From assembly GCA_035703165.1 (NCBI GenBank), contig DASSYR010000092.1, positions 44,608 to 108,607 on the forward strand: a stretch of 64,000 nt of DNA. Direction: 5' to 3'. The DNA comes from AWTP1-9 sp035703165. Lineage in GTDB: Bacteria; Bacteroidota; Bacteroidia; Chitinophagales; Chitinophagaceae. How positions within the stretch are numbered: the stretch's first letter is position 1; each line of letters opens with the position of its first letter. Below, piece after piece: positions 42,719 to 51,780 of this stretch. The translations under genes and the position numbers were made by a program. The notes under the pieces are model-generated. The model worked only from the letters and a program-made list of their open reading frames with translations. It was not told the origin of the DNA and did no database searches.

Positions 42719-45136
42719 TTAATTTGCCCCTTTATCTTTTTTTTCAAACAGGCGTTTAAAAAAACCTTTTTTTTTCTTTTCCGATTGCGCCGTATCAGCA
42801 GGGGAGGTATCTGTCTTTTTTTCTGCTGCCTTTTCCTTGGATTTATCTCCTCCTTTTGCTTCCTGAATAACTTGTTGTTCCTCATTGGTTAAAACAGATT
42901 CGGGTCCCCAGTTATTACCTGAAGTATTGATATCTCCAAAATCACTTTCATTGCCATTACCAATATAATCTCCTTCTGCATCCGGTATATCGCTAAACTT
43001 TCCATCAAAGTAATCTAATATCACCGGGTTATCTAACGAGGCTGGTTTTACAAATTTTGCAGTTGGGTCAATGCCCAGGGTTTTATCGTTATATACTTTA
43101 TCAAAAAAATAGGCCCAAGCCGGCATTGCTACTCTTGCTCCGTCACCAGTCATTTTTAAAAAAGGATCATCACAACCCACCCATGTACCTGCCAATAGCT
43201 GTGGCGTATAACCCATAAACCAGCAGTCCTGATTATCATTGGTGGTTCCGGTTTTACATCCCAATTCTACAGTACGGCCAAGTAATCCCGGTAAGCGGCG
43301 GGCTGTACCAATTTGCTGTGCACCTCCCATCATTTTAACCATAGTATAAGCTCCTGCCTCGCTTATTACTTGTTTACGTTCGGGTGCAAAGGTGGCCAAT
43401 ACATTTCCATTCCGATCTTCAATTCGGCTGATATAAAAAGGCTTTGTATTAAAACTTCCTCCTGGAAACATGGTATATACCTGCATCATTTCAAATAATG
43501 AAACATCACCTGCCCCCAAAGCAATGGAAGGGTAGGGAGGAATTTCTGAAGTGATACCGCATTTCTTGGAAAAATCAATGGTGGCTCTAACGCCAAATTG
43601 ATTCATTAAATATGCAGCTCCCGGGTTTAACGACTTTGCGAGACAAACATACATAGGACCCCCGTCGCCGGTTATTATTTTACCTCCCAAATCAATCGGG
43701 CCGGCAGGTAATTGTTGGTCAGGTGTATAACCATTTTCAATTGCCAGGGTATATAGAATGGGTTTAAAAGTTGATCCAACCTGTCTCTTTACTCTTGCAT
43801 TGGCATGATCTAATTTATATGTTTTAAAATTTATTCCTCCCACCCAGGCCTTTACTTCGCCTGTTATGGGATCCATAGCCATAAAAGAAGATTGTATTAT
43901 GGTACGATTGTATTTGATAGAGTCTAACGGGGTCATAACCGTGTCTTTTTCTCTTTTATTATTCCAGGCAAAAACCTTCATTTTAACTTTTGTTCGGAAT
44001 ATTTTTTTTATTTCCTCTTCGGTTACTCCATCTTCTTTTAATGATTTATAGCGATCGCTTTCTTTCATTGCTCTTTCCAGGATGCTTTCATGCCCTTTCC
44101 ACACAGAACCGCTTTTTATTTCCGGCTTTTGTGAATAATAATTTTGCAGATTACTAACGTTTCTTGCTACTGCTTCCTCTGCATATATCTGCATGCGTGG
44201 GTTGATGGTTGTGTATATTTTTAAACCATCTGTATAAAGGTTATATGTTTTGTCATTACTCTTTTTGTGTTCGGCACACCATTTTTTCATTTCATCACGC
44301 AATACATCCCTGAAGTAAGGTGCCAGCCCTGTATTTTCATCTAATTTTTTGTAATTAAGTTTAATGGGCAGAGCTTTTAAACGTTCTGCTTCAGGCATTG
44401 TTAATTTGCGGGCATTAACCATTTGCGACAAAACGGTATTACGACGATTGAAAGCTTTTTCTGGGTTGCGTAAAGGATTATATAAAGTATTACCCTTGAG
44501 CATTCCTACTAAAACAGCAGCTTCTTCGATAGCTAACCTGTCGGGCTCTTTCTGAAAATATGTTTTAGAAGCATTGCGTATTCCATATATTTCATTTCCG
44601 TAGGGAACCGTATTTAGATATAAAGCCAATATTTCCTCTTTGGTAAAATTTTTTTCAAGTTTAATCGCTACAATCCATTCTTTCAGTTTTTCAATTATTC
44701 GTATGGCTCTATTTCCGCTACCCTGGTTTAATAAATTTTTTGCCAATTGCTGGGTTATGGTACTGCCGCCACCAGCACGCCCCAGTAGCACAATAGCCCT
44801 TACAACACTGATGGCATCAATACCACTATGTCTGTAAAATCGTTCATCTTCGGTAGCTATTAAAGCGTTTATAACGTTAGGAGATATATCCCGGTATTCA
44901 ACATTGGAGCGATCTTGCAAATAATATTTACCCATTACAGTTCCATCGGAAGCGATCACCTCGCTGGCCAAAGAAGCCGAAGGATTTTCCAAATCCGCCA
45001 GGGAAGGAAGTTTTCCAAATAACCCCCAATTGGTAATGAGAATAATTAGCAAAAGGAATCCCCAACCTATAAAAAAAATACGCCATAAATAACGAACTGA
45101 TTTTTTCATATCCAATAACATAATTGGGTTAATCAT
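42719..45136 (-). CDS. Penicillin-binding protein 1A (bifunctional glycosyltransferase/transpeptidase)
   Basis: This 805-residue class A PBP has one N-terminal membrane anchor (IFFIGWGFLLLIILITNW, residues 20-37). The GT51 glycosyltransferase has EDERFYRHSGID (residues 96-107, catalytic Glu96) and GGSTITQQLAKN (123-134). The transpeptidase has active-site GSTFKPIL (SxxK), SLN in AKSLNPGA, and CKTGTTND (KTG). It polymerises and cross-links peptidoglycan outside the inner membrane. The last 60 residues are a Lys/Glu-rich, low-complexity cytosol-like tail. An in-frame ATG at 45109 (MKKSVRYLW) is an alternative start. Confidence 0.95.
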   Translation of the reverse strand: MINPIMLLDMKKSVRYLWRIFFIGWGFLLLIILITNWGLFGKLPSLADLENPSASLASEVIASDGTVMGKYYLQDRSNVEYRDISPNVINALIATEDERFYRHSGIDAISVVRAIVLLGRAGGGSTITQQLAKNLLNQGSGNRAIRIIEKLKEWIVAIKLEKNFTKEEILALYLNTVPYGNEIYGIRNASKTYFQKEPDRLAIEEAAVLVGMLKGNTLYNPLRNPEKAFNRRNTVLSQMVNARKLTMPEAERLKALPIKLNYKKLDENTGLAPYFRDVLRDEMKKWCAEHKKSNDKTYNLYTDGLKIYTTINPRMQIYAEEAVARNVSNLQNYYSQKPEIKSGSVWKGHESILERAMKESDRYKSLKEDGVTEEEIKKIFRTKVKMKVFAWNNKREKDTVMTPLDSIKYNRTIIQSSFMAMDPITGEVKAWVGGINFKTYKLDHANARVKRQVGSTFKPILYTLAIENGYTPDQQLPAGPIDLGGKIITGDGGPMYVCLAKSLNPGAAYLMNQFGVRATIDFSKKCGITSEIPPYPSIALGAGDVSLFEMMQVYTMFPGGSFNTKPFYISRIEDRNGNVLATFAPERKQVISEAGAYTMVKMMGGAQQIGTARRLPGLLGRTVELGCKTGTTNDNQDCWFMGYTPQLLAGTWVGCDDPFLKMTGDGARVAMPAWAYFFDKVYNDKTLGIDPTAKFVKPASLDNPVILDYFDGKFSDIPDAEGDYIGNGNESDFGDINTSGNNWGPESVLTNEEQQVIQEAKGGDKSKEKAAEKKTDTSPADTAQSEKKKKGFFKRLFEKKDKGAN

Positions 45137-45272
45137 TTATGTATTCAAAAAGTAAACCGTTTTTTCCTATTATTATTATTTGTGCAGATAATTAACAATT
45201 AATAACAATACACAAAGCCCTTAAAGTTTTCAAAGCTATGAAAAAACAGCCTGCGATTTTTTACAGAAATGG

Positions 45273-48200
45273 TTAAAATTTATCGGACATATTAAGATTA
45301 AGAAAGCGGTGATATTCTTCCGCATCTTTTCTTTCTTTAAGCAAAGAAAGGTTTTCCGGAGAAATAACCAGGTAATAATATTTACCACCTTTTAGCCAGG
45401 GAACGATCTGGCTCGTTTTTTCCTTTAATTCCATGGCGTAATCAGTGGCTTTTAAAACATCCGGGAATTGACTAAAAACATTTACCGCAGTACTGTCATT
45501 TAAACGAAAGCCCGATAAATCAATAACTTCATTATTATGGTAAAAGCTATTGTAACGTTTAAAAGCATTTCGGCTTTCGCTTACAAAAATCTGGTCAACA
45601 TTAACCAGCACCATAATTACATAATGAGGTTCTTCGGGTTTAAAAGTATATATTTTTAATAAGGCCATTTTACTTGCAATGGTGGTATCTTTTTTTGCAA
45701 TCAGATTTCCTGGTATTGCCGGTTTTTCTTTTACATTAAAGTCAACCTGCTCTTTTTGTTTCTGCTGGGCAGTTTTTTGTTCTTCTCCTTGTGGCAAAAC
45801 TTTGGGAGCATTTAATTTTTCGGGTTGAGAAGTTTTATTTTTTACCGTAAAATCGTTTTGTTGCTTTTCTTTTTGTTCGGCCTTTTTGGCTTCAGCGCTT
45901 ACTGCCAACGGGTTACTTTCGTAAGGAATTTCCACTCTTTCTTCTACAGCTCGGGTAACCTGTAAATTGGTTAAATAATTTTCTATTTCATTTCTTCTTG
46001 ATAAAACATCTTTCAATGTCTTTGCTTTTTGGTAAAGAGGAGAATTAGGGTAGAGAAGCAGAATTTTGCCTAATGTAGCCGTGGCAACACTATCATCTTT
46101 TTGCTTGATATGATAAATAGCCTCAATATAAAGCAACTGGGGGCTCCAATGATTTTCACCATACTTTCCATCTGCTTCTTTCTTTTCTGAAAAAGCCTGC
46201 TCAAACTTTCCTGCCAACATTAAATCGTAAACATGTTCATACGCCTGGGTAATTTCATCTTTTTCCGGTGCGGAACCCGGAACATAATTACTTGCGTATT
46301 TATTAAACTGACTGTTGGCATATTTTTCGGCCAATAACTTTTTATAATAATTTGATTTTTCCGAATTGCCTATTTTCAAATAACAATAATATAAATTAAA
46401 TAAAACTTCATCTTCTTTTTCGTAATTGGTAAACCGGTTGCGTAATTGCTCAAAAGTTTGAATGGATGTGTGATAATCTTCCAGCACATTTTTATACAAA
46501 GTTCCCAAGTCAAACAGCGCCGACCGGATAGCCATATTGGATGTATTTACTTGTTCCGGCTTTAGCGGCAGGCTGGCCACCAAAGATTCATAACTTAAAG
46601 CGTTTGTAGCGGTATCCTTTGTTTTACCTGGTAAGCTGTTTTCATTATCATTTCCTTTCTTAGTAGTAATAAATGTTGCTTTGTCTGTGGCAGCTACCCG
46701 CCTCCAATTATCAACATTGGCTCTTTTACCCCATTTGCTTTTAAAATCTGTAAACCCTTTGGATTTTGTTGTGGCATTATAAAAATACCATTCACCCGTA
46801 GTAGTATTTATATTGTTTCTGGCATCTGAAAATAAGTCCCGGTCCTCAACATTATTATTGCCTTTTACAGCAGGATTTACATAAGCAGTTTCTTCATCGT
46901 CTTTAAGACCTTTTTCTTTACGAAGCTTTTTCAGTGCTTTTTTAATATAGGCATCTCTTTCCAATTCGGGCATCAGGGCAATTTTTTGCAAACTGTCTTC
47001 CCGTTCAATAACAGCATTTTTTTCTGCAATTTGGTGCAATACAAATTTTCTTCTTTCTAAATCGGGAAGCATGTCTATCAAAGTCTCATCTACTAATTGC
47101 AGACTATCTATACAGGCTACAGCTTTTTGATAATTTTTTTGGTTGAATGCTATTTCAGATAAAGCTAAATAAGATTTGTTTTTATACTCGTAATTCGGAT
47201 CAATAGCTTTATCAATAGATTTTTGAAAACTGGTAATGGCAGCTGTAGTGTCTTTAATTTTTAATTGAAGGGTAGCGGCAGAAAAATAAAGCAGATCGCG
47301 GTAAGCATCATACTTTCCTCTGCCCGCCATTTTTAATAGTTCTTTAATGGTATTTTGAATATTATTTTCACCTTCGCCTTTTACCAATTGAGCTTCATTC
47401 AAATCTGCATGAATGGCCATCAGTAAGTTAGTGGTATGGTTGCCCGCTTTATTAAAGTACTTAGAGGCTTTTTGAGGCTGATTTATTCTTTGATACAACT
47501 GGGCCAGCAAAAATTCGCGACGGGCAAGGTCCTGCTTTCCATTTGCGTTATCCAATGCCTGCTCTAAATGTACTGCAGCGCTGTCCCATTGTTCTTGTTT
47601 ATAGTACCAATAGGCCTGCAACTCTTCATAAAATGGATTTAACCGTGGAGGAAAGTTTTTATCCGTTTTTAAAATTGCCAGCAGGGCAGAGGCTTCGATC
47701 ATATCGCCCATCTCCATAAAATTCCTCGCCTGGTATAATAGTGCATCATTACGACTGGGAGGAAGGGCAAAGACTTTTCTTACAATACCGCCTTTTTCTT
47801 TGGTTGCCACATTAATGCTTTCTGTATTGTCCGAAGTACGAGAACCGATATACACCCTGTCCGTTTCTTTACGACTTTCGTGAAAATTATAATTGATATA
47901 CTGGAAAGTGAGATTGGCTGAATCAAAATCCTTACGCAGCAGGTAAGCCCGCCCAATAAGAAGATAAAGATTATCAACCCAGTCATTTCTCAAATCATGC
48001 AGCAAAATGCCGGCTGTTGCTTTTAAAATAACAGAATCAAGCTCTGCTGTTTCCGTAGCAGTTTCGTCTAACAAATAAGGGTAAAAGGAAATAAGTTTGG
48101 TAAAATCATCCCGATGTCCCATGACAGCCCGCTCAATTATAGCATCAATTTTAGCTTTAGCATTAAAATAATAATTATAATGTGTGGCTGTATTTTGCAT

Positions 48201-48380
48201 TAAATGGCGGGGAAGGGTAAATTTTTTGTCGCCCGACTTTTCCGACTTAAGCACCTTATTTTCAAACTGGGGGGGCTTTTTTACATCAATAGTAACCCCT
48301 TCCTGTGCCAACATTTGTGAAAAAGGTATTGACAGGATAAAAAATAGAATAATAATGGCACCCCTTGGGAATTGGAACAT
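45273..48380 (-). CDS. Large TPR protein, PorW/SprE-like (T9SS/gliding-associated)
   Basis: This 1035-residue exported protein has a signal peptide ending near SQMLAQ and many tetratricopeptide-like repeats (for example DWVDNLYLLIGRAYLLRKDF and EDEVLFNLYYCYLKIGNSEK). The early ATHYNYYFNAKAKIDAIIERA resembles the N-terminal signature of PorW/SprE, a periplasmic component needed for type IX secretion and gliding. Known SprE proteins are lipoproteins; this one shows no lipobox Cys. Lys/Gln-rich linkers lie before a C-terminal domain of about 120 residues (HYVIMVLVNVDQIFVSESRN). A T9SS sorting-domain protein at 59443 shows the system is in use. Confidence 0.7.
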   Translation of the reverse strand: MFQFPRGAIIILFFILSIPFSQMLAQEGVTIDVKKPPQFENKVLKSEKSGDKKFTLPRHLMQNTATHYNYYFNAKAKIDAIIERAVMGHRDDFTKLISFYPYLLDETATETAELDSVILKATAGILLHDLRNDWVDNLYLLIGRAYLLRKDFDSANLTFQYINYNFHESRKETDRVYIGSRTSDNTESINVATKEKGGIVRKVFALPPSRNDALLYQARNFMEMGDMIEASALLAILKTDKNFPPRLNPFYEELQAYWYYKQEQWDSAAVHLEQALDNANGKQDLARREFLLAQLYQRINQPQKASKYFNKAGNHTTNLLMAIHADLNEAQLVKGEGENNIQNTIKELLKMAGRGKYDAYRDLLYFSAATLQLKIKDTTAAITSFQKSIDKAIDPNYEYKNKSYLALSEIAFNQKNYQKAVACIDSLQLVDETLIDMLPDLERRKFVLHQIAEKNAVIEREDSLQKIALMPELERDAYIKKALKKLRKEKGLKDDEETAYVNPAVKGNNNVEDRDLFSDARNNINTTTGEWYFYNATTKSKGFTDFKSKWGKRANVDNWRRVAATDKATFITTKKGNDNENSLPGKTKDTATNALSYESLVASLPLKPEQVNTSNMAIRSALFDLGTLYKNVLEDYHTSIQTFEQLRNRFTNYEKEDEVLFNLYYCYLKIGNSEKSNYYKKLLAEKYANSQFNKYASNYVPGSAPEKDEITQAYEHVYDLMLAGKFEQAFSEKKEADGKYGENHWSPQLLYIEAIYHIKQKDDSVATATLGKILLLYPNSPLYQKAKTLKDVLSRRNEIENYLTNLQVTRAVEERVEIPYESNPLAVSAEAKKAEQKEKQQNDFTVKNKTSQPEKLNAPKVLPQGEEQKTAQQKQKEQVDFNVKEKPAIPGNLIAKKDTTIASKMALLKIYTFKPEEPHYVIMVLVNVDQIFVSESRNAFKRYNSFYHNNEVIDLSGFRLNDSTAVNVFSQFPDVLKATDYAMELKEKTSQIVPWLKGGKYYYLVISPENLSLLKERKDAEEYHRFLNLNMSDKF

Positions 48381-48414
48381 GCTTGCGAAATCTTTATTAA
48401 TAACTGAAATTCAA

Positions 48415-48422
48415 CAAAAATA
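48415..48422 (-). promoter_or_regulatory. Predicted -7 box TATTTTTG of the PorW/SprE-like gene
   Basis: Exact TAnnTTTG on the minus strand, 34 bases before the ATG at 48380. Confidence 0.45.
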
Positions 48423-48524
48423 TTTTAAAAAACGGTTATTTTTATCCTCATTTATGTATGCTTTTGGTAAAATAGCTAATTTTAAAACCCCGTAAAATTA
48501 TTATTTAAGCAACTAAAACATAAA

Positions 48525-48602
48525 ATGGAACTTAACAAGCTGTATAAGGCTGTAGTAAGGATAAAAAATCATAAGAAAGGCAAAAAAATTTATCAGGATT
48601 AA
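48525..48602 (+). CDS. Possible 25-residue basic small protein
   Basis: An ATG reading frame of 25 codons encodes a peptide starting MELNKLYKAVVRIKNHKKGK, with 8 lysines, one arginine and few acids. It lies in the 235-base gap before the M23-like N-domain gene, 13 bases from its ATG. No promoter box was found. It could be a small basic protein or chance; codon use gives no decision at this length. Confidence 0.25.
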   Translation: MELNKLYKAVVRIKNHKKGKKIYQD

Positions 48603-48615
48603 ATAAAAATGTAAG

Positions 48616-49011
48616 ATGGCGTTTTCTCAACCCTCAGGCACCTGGAAAAGACTTCGAAACCGTTACCGGCTAGTAATAATGAACGATGATACTTACGAAG
48701 AGGTTGTTACTTTTAAATTGAATCGAATTAGTGTTTATGTTGCTTTTTGCACAGTTTTTGTATTGTTAGTGGGGCTTACCGTAGCATTAATTGTTTTTAC
48801 GGACTTAAAATATTATATGCCTGGTTATGGAACACAATCGCAACGAAAAGAGTTACAACAGTTAAAAATGAGAGTAGATTCTATGGAGCAATCTGTAAGG
48901 CAAAAAGATATATATATAAATAATTTAAAAACTGTTTTAAGGGGAGATGTGAAAATGCAATTAGATACCCAGGCAATTAAGATACCCGAGGTAGAAAAAA
49001 TAAATGAATAA
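48616..49011 (+). CDS. M23-peptidase-type N-terminal domain protein lacking a peptidase domain
   Basis: This 131-residue protein has one membrane segment (VYVAFCTVFVLLVGLTVALIVF, about residues 36-57) and a short coiled coil (KELQQLKMRVDSMEQSVRQKD). The beginning RNRYRLVIMNDDTYEEVVTFKLNRISVYV is like the N terminus of Bacteroidota envelope M23/LytM proteins encoded beside bactofilin. Those continue into a peptidase domain; here the frame stops after EVEKINE, and the next gene starts 18 bases later. It is either a natural short form or a truncated remnant with an intact frame. Confidence 0.65.
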   Translation: MAFSQPSGTWKRLRNRYRLVIMNDDTYEEVVTFKLNRISVYVAFCTVFVLLVGLTVALIVFTDLKYYMPGYGTQSQRKELQQLKMRVDSMEQSVRQKDIYINNLKTVLRGDVKMQLDTQAIKIPEVEKINE

Positions 49012-49029
49012 TACTGAAAACGAGGCTAT

Positions 49030-49485
49030 ATGTTGTCACTAAAATCAAAAAAAATACCTATGGAACAAAATAACAAAACAAAGACTGTTGCCAGCATTAT
49101 CGCATCAGGCACTATTATAACGGGCAATATTGTTTGTGAAGGAGATATTCGAATTGATGGTACGCTAAAAGGAAACATCAATTCTTCTAATAAAGTTGTT
49201 CTCGGACCTGAAGGTAAAATAGAAGGCGATATTGAAGCAAAGCAGGCTGAAATTTTTGGAACTGTGTGCGGTAAACTGATAATTTCCGACCTATTGAGTT
49301 TGAAAGAAAAGGCACAGGTGGAAGGAGATATTTATACAGGAAAATTAAATGTTGAACCTACCATATCTTTCAATGGAAGTTGCTATATGGGGGTAAGTTC
49401 CGTATCCGGGAAGAGCAATTTTTTGGATTTAGAAAATAAACAAATGGACCAACTTACCAAAACAACTGAAGATGTCCTTGCATGA
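49030..49485 (+). CDS. Bactofilin (polymer-forming cytoskeletal protein)
   Basis: This 151-residue bactofilin (PF04519) has a right-handed beta-helix core visible as short repeats: GTIITGNIVCEGDIRIDGTL, KGNINSSNKVVLGPEGKIEG, DIEAKQAEIFGTVCGKLIIS. Flexible N- and C-terminal tails flank it. Bactofilins polymerise without nucleotides into membrane-linked filaments and often work with M23 cell-wall peptidases, matching the upstream M23-type N-domain gene. An ATG at 49060 (MEQNNKTKTV) is an alternative start. The 3' end overlaps the AtpZ-like gene by 14 bases. Confidence 0.92.
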   Translation: MLSLKSKKIPMEQNNKTKTVASIIASGTIITGNIVCEGDIRIDGTLKGNINSSNKVVLGPEGKIEGDIEAKQAEIFGTVCGKLIISDLLSLKEKAQVEGDIYTGKLNVEPTISFNGSCYMGVSSVSGKSNFLDLENKQMDQLTKTTEDVLA

Positions 49486-49705
49486 CAAAAAGGATAATGA
49501 ACGTTACAATAATACCCGTTTTTTAATGAGATACACTTCGCTGGCAATGCAGTTGCTATTATCATTAGGTGCGGCGGTGTTCCTGGGATTAAAAGCCGAT
49601 TCATGGATTTCCTTAACTTTCCCTTTATTTAGCTGGTTATTACCTCTTTTGGTACTAATGGCTATATTGTATAAAGTTGTAAAAGATACTTCTCCCAAAA
49701 AATAG
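49472..49705 (+). CDS. AtpZ/AtpI family small membrane protein
   Basis: This 77-residue protein has two membrane hairpin segments (LAMQLLLSLGAAVFLGL and LFSWLLPLLVLMAILYKVV) separated by KADSWISLTF. This is the pattern of AtpZ/AtpI assembly or magnesium factors encoded just before F-type ATPase operons. The start overlaps the bactofilin gene by 14 bases in another frame. The F-ATPase genes expected next do not appear in this window. Confidence 0.8.
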   Translation: MSLHDKKDNERYNNTRFLMRYTSLAMQLLLSLGAAVFLGLKADSWISLTFPLFSWLLPLLVLMAILYKVVKDTSPKK

Positions 49706-49709
49706 TTTT

Positions 49710-50081
49710 ATGCCTTTACGTTCATTATTATTTGTGTGTGCCGTTATAACACTTTTGATTTATTTATTTAGAGACAGCTTATTCAAATGGGGCTTTGATA
49801 TTATTGTCTTGTACGTCGGTAATATCCTATTGCTGTTAGTATCAGTAATCAGCCTGTATTTTCACATAAAAGGTGCCGGTAACAAAAATTCACATGCCTT
49901 TGTTCGAGGTGTTTATATGGCCACGATGCTTAAAATGTTTGTAGTAGCGTTGGCAGTAATTGCGTATGCCATTATGGTAAAGCCTTTTAATAAATTTTCT
50001 GTAGTTCTTTGCATGCTTTTTTATATTATTTATACTTTTATTGAAATAAAAGCAGCAATAAAAATCACTAAAGCTTCCTGA
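49710..50081 (+). CDS. Small four-segment membrane protein of the bactofilin/AtpZ cluster
   Basis: This 123-residue protein consists almost wholly of four hydrophobic segments: LLFVCAVITLLIYLF, FDIIVLYVGNILLLLVSVISLYF, MLKMFVVALAVIAYAIMV and VVLCMLFYIIYTFIEIKAAI. Genes of this shape commonly sit between atpZ and atpB in Bacteroidota, where they look like AtpI/Atp1 relatives. The function is not established. It is 4 bases from both neighbours and so lies in the same transcript. Confidence 0.75.
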   Translation: MPLRSLLFVCAVITLLIYLFRDSLFKWGFDIIVLYVGNILLLLVSVISLYFHIKGAGNKNSHAFVRGVYMATMLKMFVVALAVIAYAIMVKPFNKFSVVLCMLFYIIYTFIEIKAAIKITKAS

Positions 50082-50085
50082 ATAA

Positions 50086-50718
50086 ATGCCCAAAAAAGAA
50101 GCTCCTTTACAGTCCTTACAGCATTTTTTACCACAAGGGTCATTTGATTTGGTTATAAAATACATAGTTGATTATAAAGTCCATTTAACAATTACCCGGC
50201 AGAGGGAAACGGTATTGGGTGATTATCGTCGTGCCGTTGACGGCAAAAATCATCGCATAAGCGTTAATGGCAATTTAAACCCCTATGCCTTTTTAATTAC
50301 TTTGTTGCACGAATTGGCACACTTATTTACTTTTGACTTATATGGTCATCGTGTGGCAGCACATGGGAAGGAATGGAAAAATGAATACAGTAAAATACTG
50401 GCACAATTTCTTTTAATTAAAATCTTTCCAAAAGATATTGAAAATGCTTTATTAAAGTCGTTACAAAACCCGTCGGCTTCCACTTGTGGAGAAGAACACT
50501 TGATGCGTGTATTAAAAAAATACGATGCTGATAACAGAAAAAGTAATTTACTTCCTGTTGAGGAGATACAAGACGGAACTCTCTTTCGTACCAAAGATAA
50601 AAGGGTATTTAAACGTGTAGAAAAATTGCGAAAGCGATACAAATGCATTGAGATAAATACAGGTACGGTTTACTTGTTTAATGCACTGTATGAAGTAGAA
50701 GTGCTCCTTATTCAATAG
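50086..50718 (+). CDS. SprT-like zinc metallopeptidase-domain protein
   Basis: This 210-residue SprT-like protein has the zinc motif HExxH at HELAH (residues 75-79). A third ligand candidate is His93 in AAHGKEWK, as in the SprT/Spartan fold. The C-terminal half holds GTLFRTKDKRVFKRVEKLRKRYKCIEI, a basic beta-rich region that may bind nucleic acid. Eukaryotic Spartan cleaves DNA-protein crosslinks; the bacterial role is unproven. It starts 4 bases after the previous small membrane protein gene, at the place where atpB would be expected. Confidence 0.9.
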   Translation: MPKKEAPLQSLQHFLPQGSFDLVIKYIVDYKVHLTITRQRETVLGDYRRAVDGKNHRISVNGNLNPYAFLITLLHELAHLFTFDLYGHRVAAHGKEWKNEYSKILAQFLLIKIFPKDIENALLKSLQNPSASTCGEEHLMRVLKKYDADNRKSNLLPVEEIQDGTLFRTKDKRVFKRVEKLRKRYKCIEINTGTVYLFNALYEVEVLLIQ

Positions 50719-50746
50719 GAGTAACTTGATTATTTCCAAAAAAAAA

Positions 50747-51265
50747 TTAGTACTGAAGCTCAAATAGGGTTTGCACACCGTATGCAATTTTCATTTCGTG
50801 GTCAAGCAACCATTTTTTTCGCCACAAGCCCCCTGCATAACCAACCAGATCCTGGTTTGCCCCGATAACACGATGACAGGGAACAATTATACCAATTTTA
50901 TTTTTTGCATTGGTAGATCCAACAGCCCGTATTGCTTTAACATCGCCAATTCTTTTTGATAAAGTCAGGTAACTGATAGTTTTTGCAAAAGGTATGCCCA
51001 GCAATTCATTCCATACTATTTGTTGAAAGTCGGTACCATCCTGGTACACGGGCACTGTAAAATTTTTTCTCCCGCCCTCAAAATATTCTTTTAATTGCTC
51101 AACGCAAGTGTTAATTACTTCCGGTACCACGGGAGAGGATTTTAAATCAGATACAGAAATTTCGTCGTCTTTCATAAAATGTACCTCACAAATAAATCGG
51201 TCTGTTCCTGAAATGCGGATAACCCCAATGGGTGAGTGGAAATAGGTATAAAAAAGGGTATTCAT
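50747..51265 (-). CDS. ogt: Methylated-DNA--protein-cysteine methyltransferase
   Basis: This 172-residue suicide repair protein takes the alkyl group from O6-alkylguanine onto its own cysteine. The active-site motif is IVPCHRVIG with Cys130. The helix-turn-helix helix carrying the arginine finger is visible as KAIRAVGSTNAKN. It lacks an Ada-type N-terminal regulatory domain, so it is the constitutive Ogt type. It is a single gene, convergent with the SprT-like gene, with 28 bases between their ends. Confidence 0.95.
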   Translation of the reverse strand: MNTLFYTYFHSPIGVIRISGTDRFICEVHFMKDDEISVSDLKSSPVVPEVINTCVEQLKEYFEGGRKNFTVPVYQDGTDFQQIVWNELLGIPFAKTISYLTLSKRIGDVKAIRAVGSTNAKNKIGIIVPCHRVIGANQDLVGYAGGLWRKKWLLDHEMKIAYGVQTLFELQY

Positions 51266-51395
51266 TTATTATTTAGAATCAAAAATTAGCAAAACAAAAA
51301 GCTCCCCTCATTAGCACCAAATTTAGCAAACTATTTATAAACATCTTCTACTAAAAAAGATAATAAATCATAAGCTGGTCTGTTCTGAAATTTTT

Positions 51396-51725
51396 TTACC
51401 CAACTTTTCCCCCATTATAAACTTCTTTATCGGGTCTGAGTAAGATGACTTGTTTATTTTCATCATAAACACCCAATACAAGGCACTCACTAAAAAAATT
51501 GGCTATCTGCTTGGGAGGGAAATTAACAACAGCTATTATTTGCTTACCTTTTAATTCTTCTTTGCTGTAATGATGCGTAATTTGTGCTGAGGATTTTTTA
51601 ATACCCATTTCACCAAAATCAATAGTTAACTGGTACGATGGCTTACGGGCATTAGGAAAGTCGTTTACTTCTAAAATAGTTCCAACTCTTATATCAACTT
51701 TTTCAAAATCATCCCATGATATCAT
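51396..51725 (-). CDS. csaA: CsaA-like tRNA-binding/secretion chaperone-like protein
   Basis: This 109-residue OB-fold protein of the EMAP-II/CsaA type starts with the family pattern MISWDDFEKVDIRVGTILEV. It has FPNARKPSYQLTIDFG and the C-terminal LVLGVYD. In Bacillus, CsaA binds peptides with chaperone-like activity and resembles the tRNA-binding domain of MetG. Its role in this organism is not known. It is full length for the family. It is divergent from the OsmC gene, with 55 bases between the two starts. Confidence 0.93.
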   Translation of the reverse strand: MISWDDFEKVDIRVGTILEVNDFPNARKPSYQLTIDFGEMGIKKSSAQITHHYSKEELKGKQIIAVVNFPPKQIANFFSECLVLGVYDENKQVILLRPDKEVYNGGKVG

Positions 51726-51738
51726 AAGTTTGTATTGT

Positions 51739-51746
51739 TATTTTCG
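51739..51746 (+). promoter_or_regulatory. Candidate -7 box TATTTTCG of the OsmC-family gene
   Basis: TAnnTTCG variant, 34 bases before the ATG at 51781. Confidence 0.35.
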
Positions 51747-51780
51747 TGTAAATTAATTAATCAAATTAAAAAATAGTCAA

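Noticed and set aside
48184..48495. 103-codon + strand frame opposite the start of the PorW/SprE-like gene
   Set aside because: Shadow of the signal-peptide end of a long well-supported gene; no start signal.
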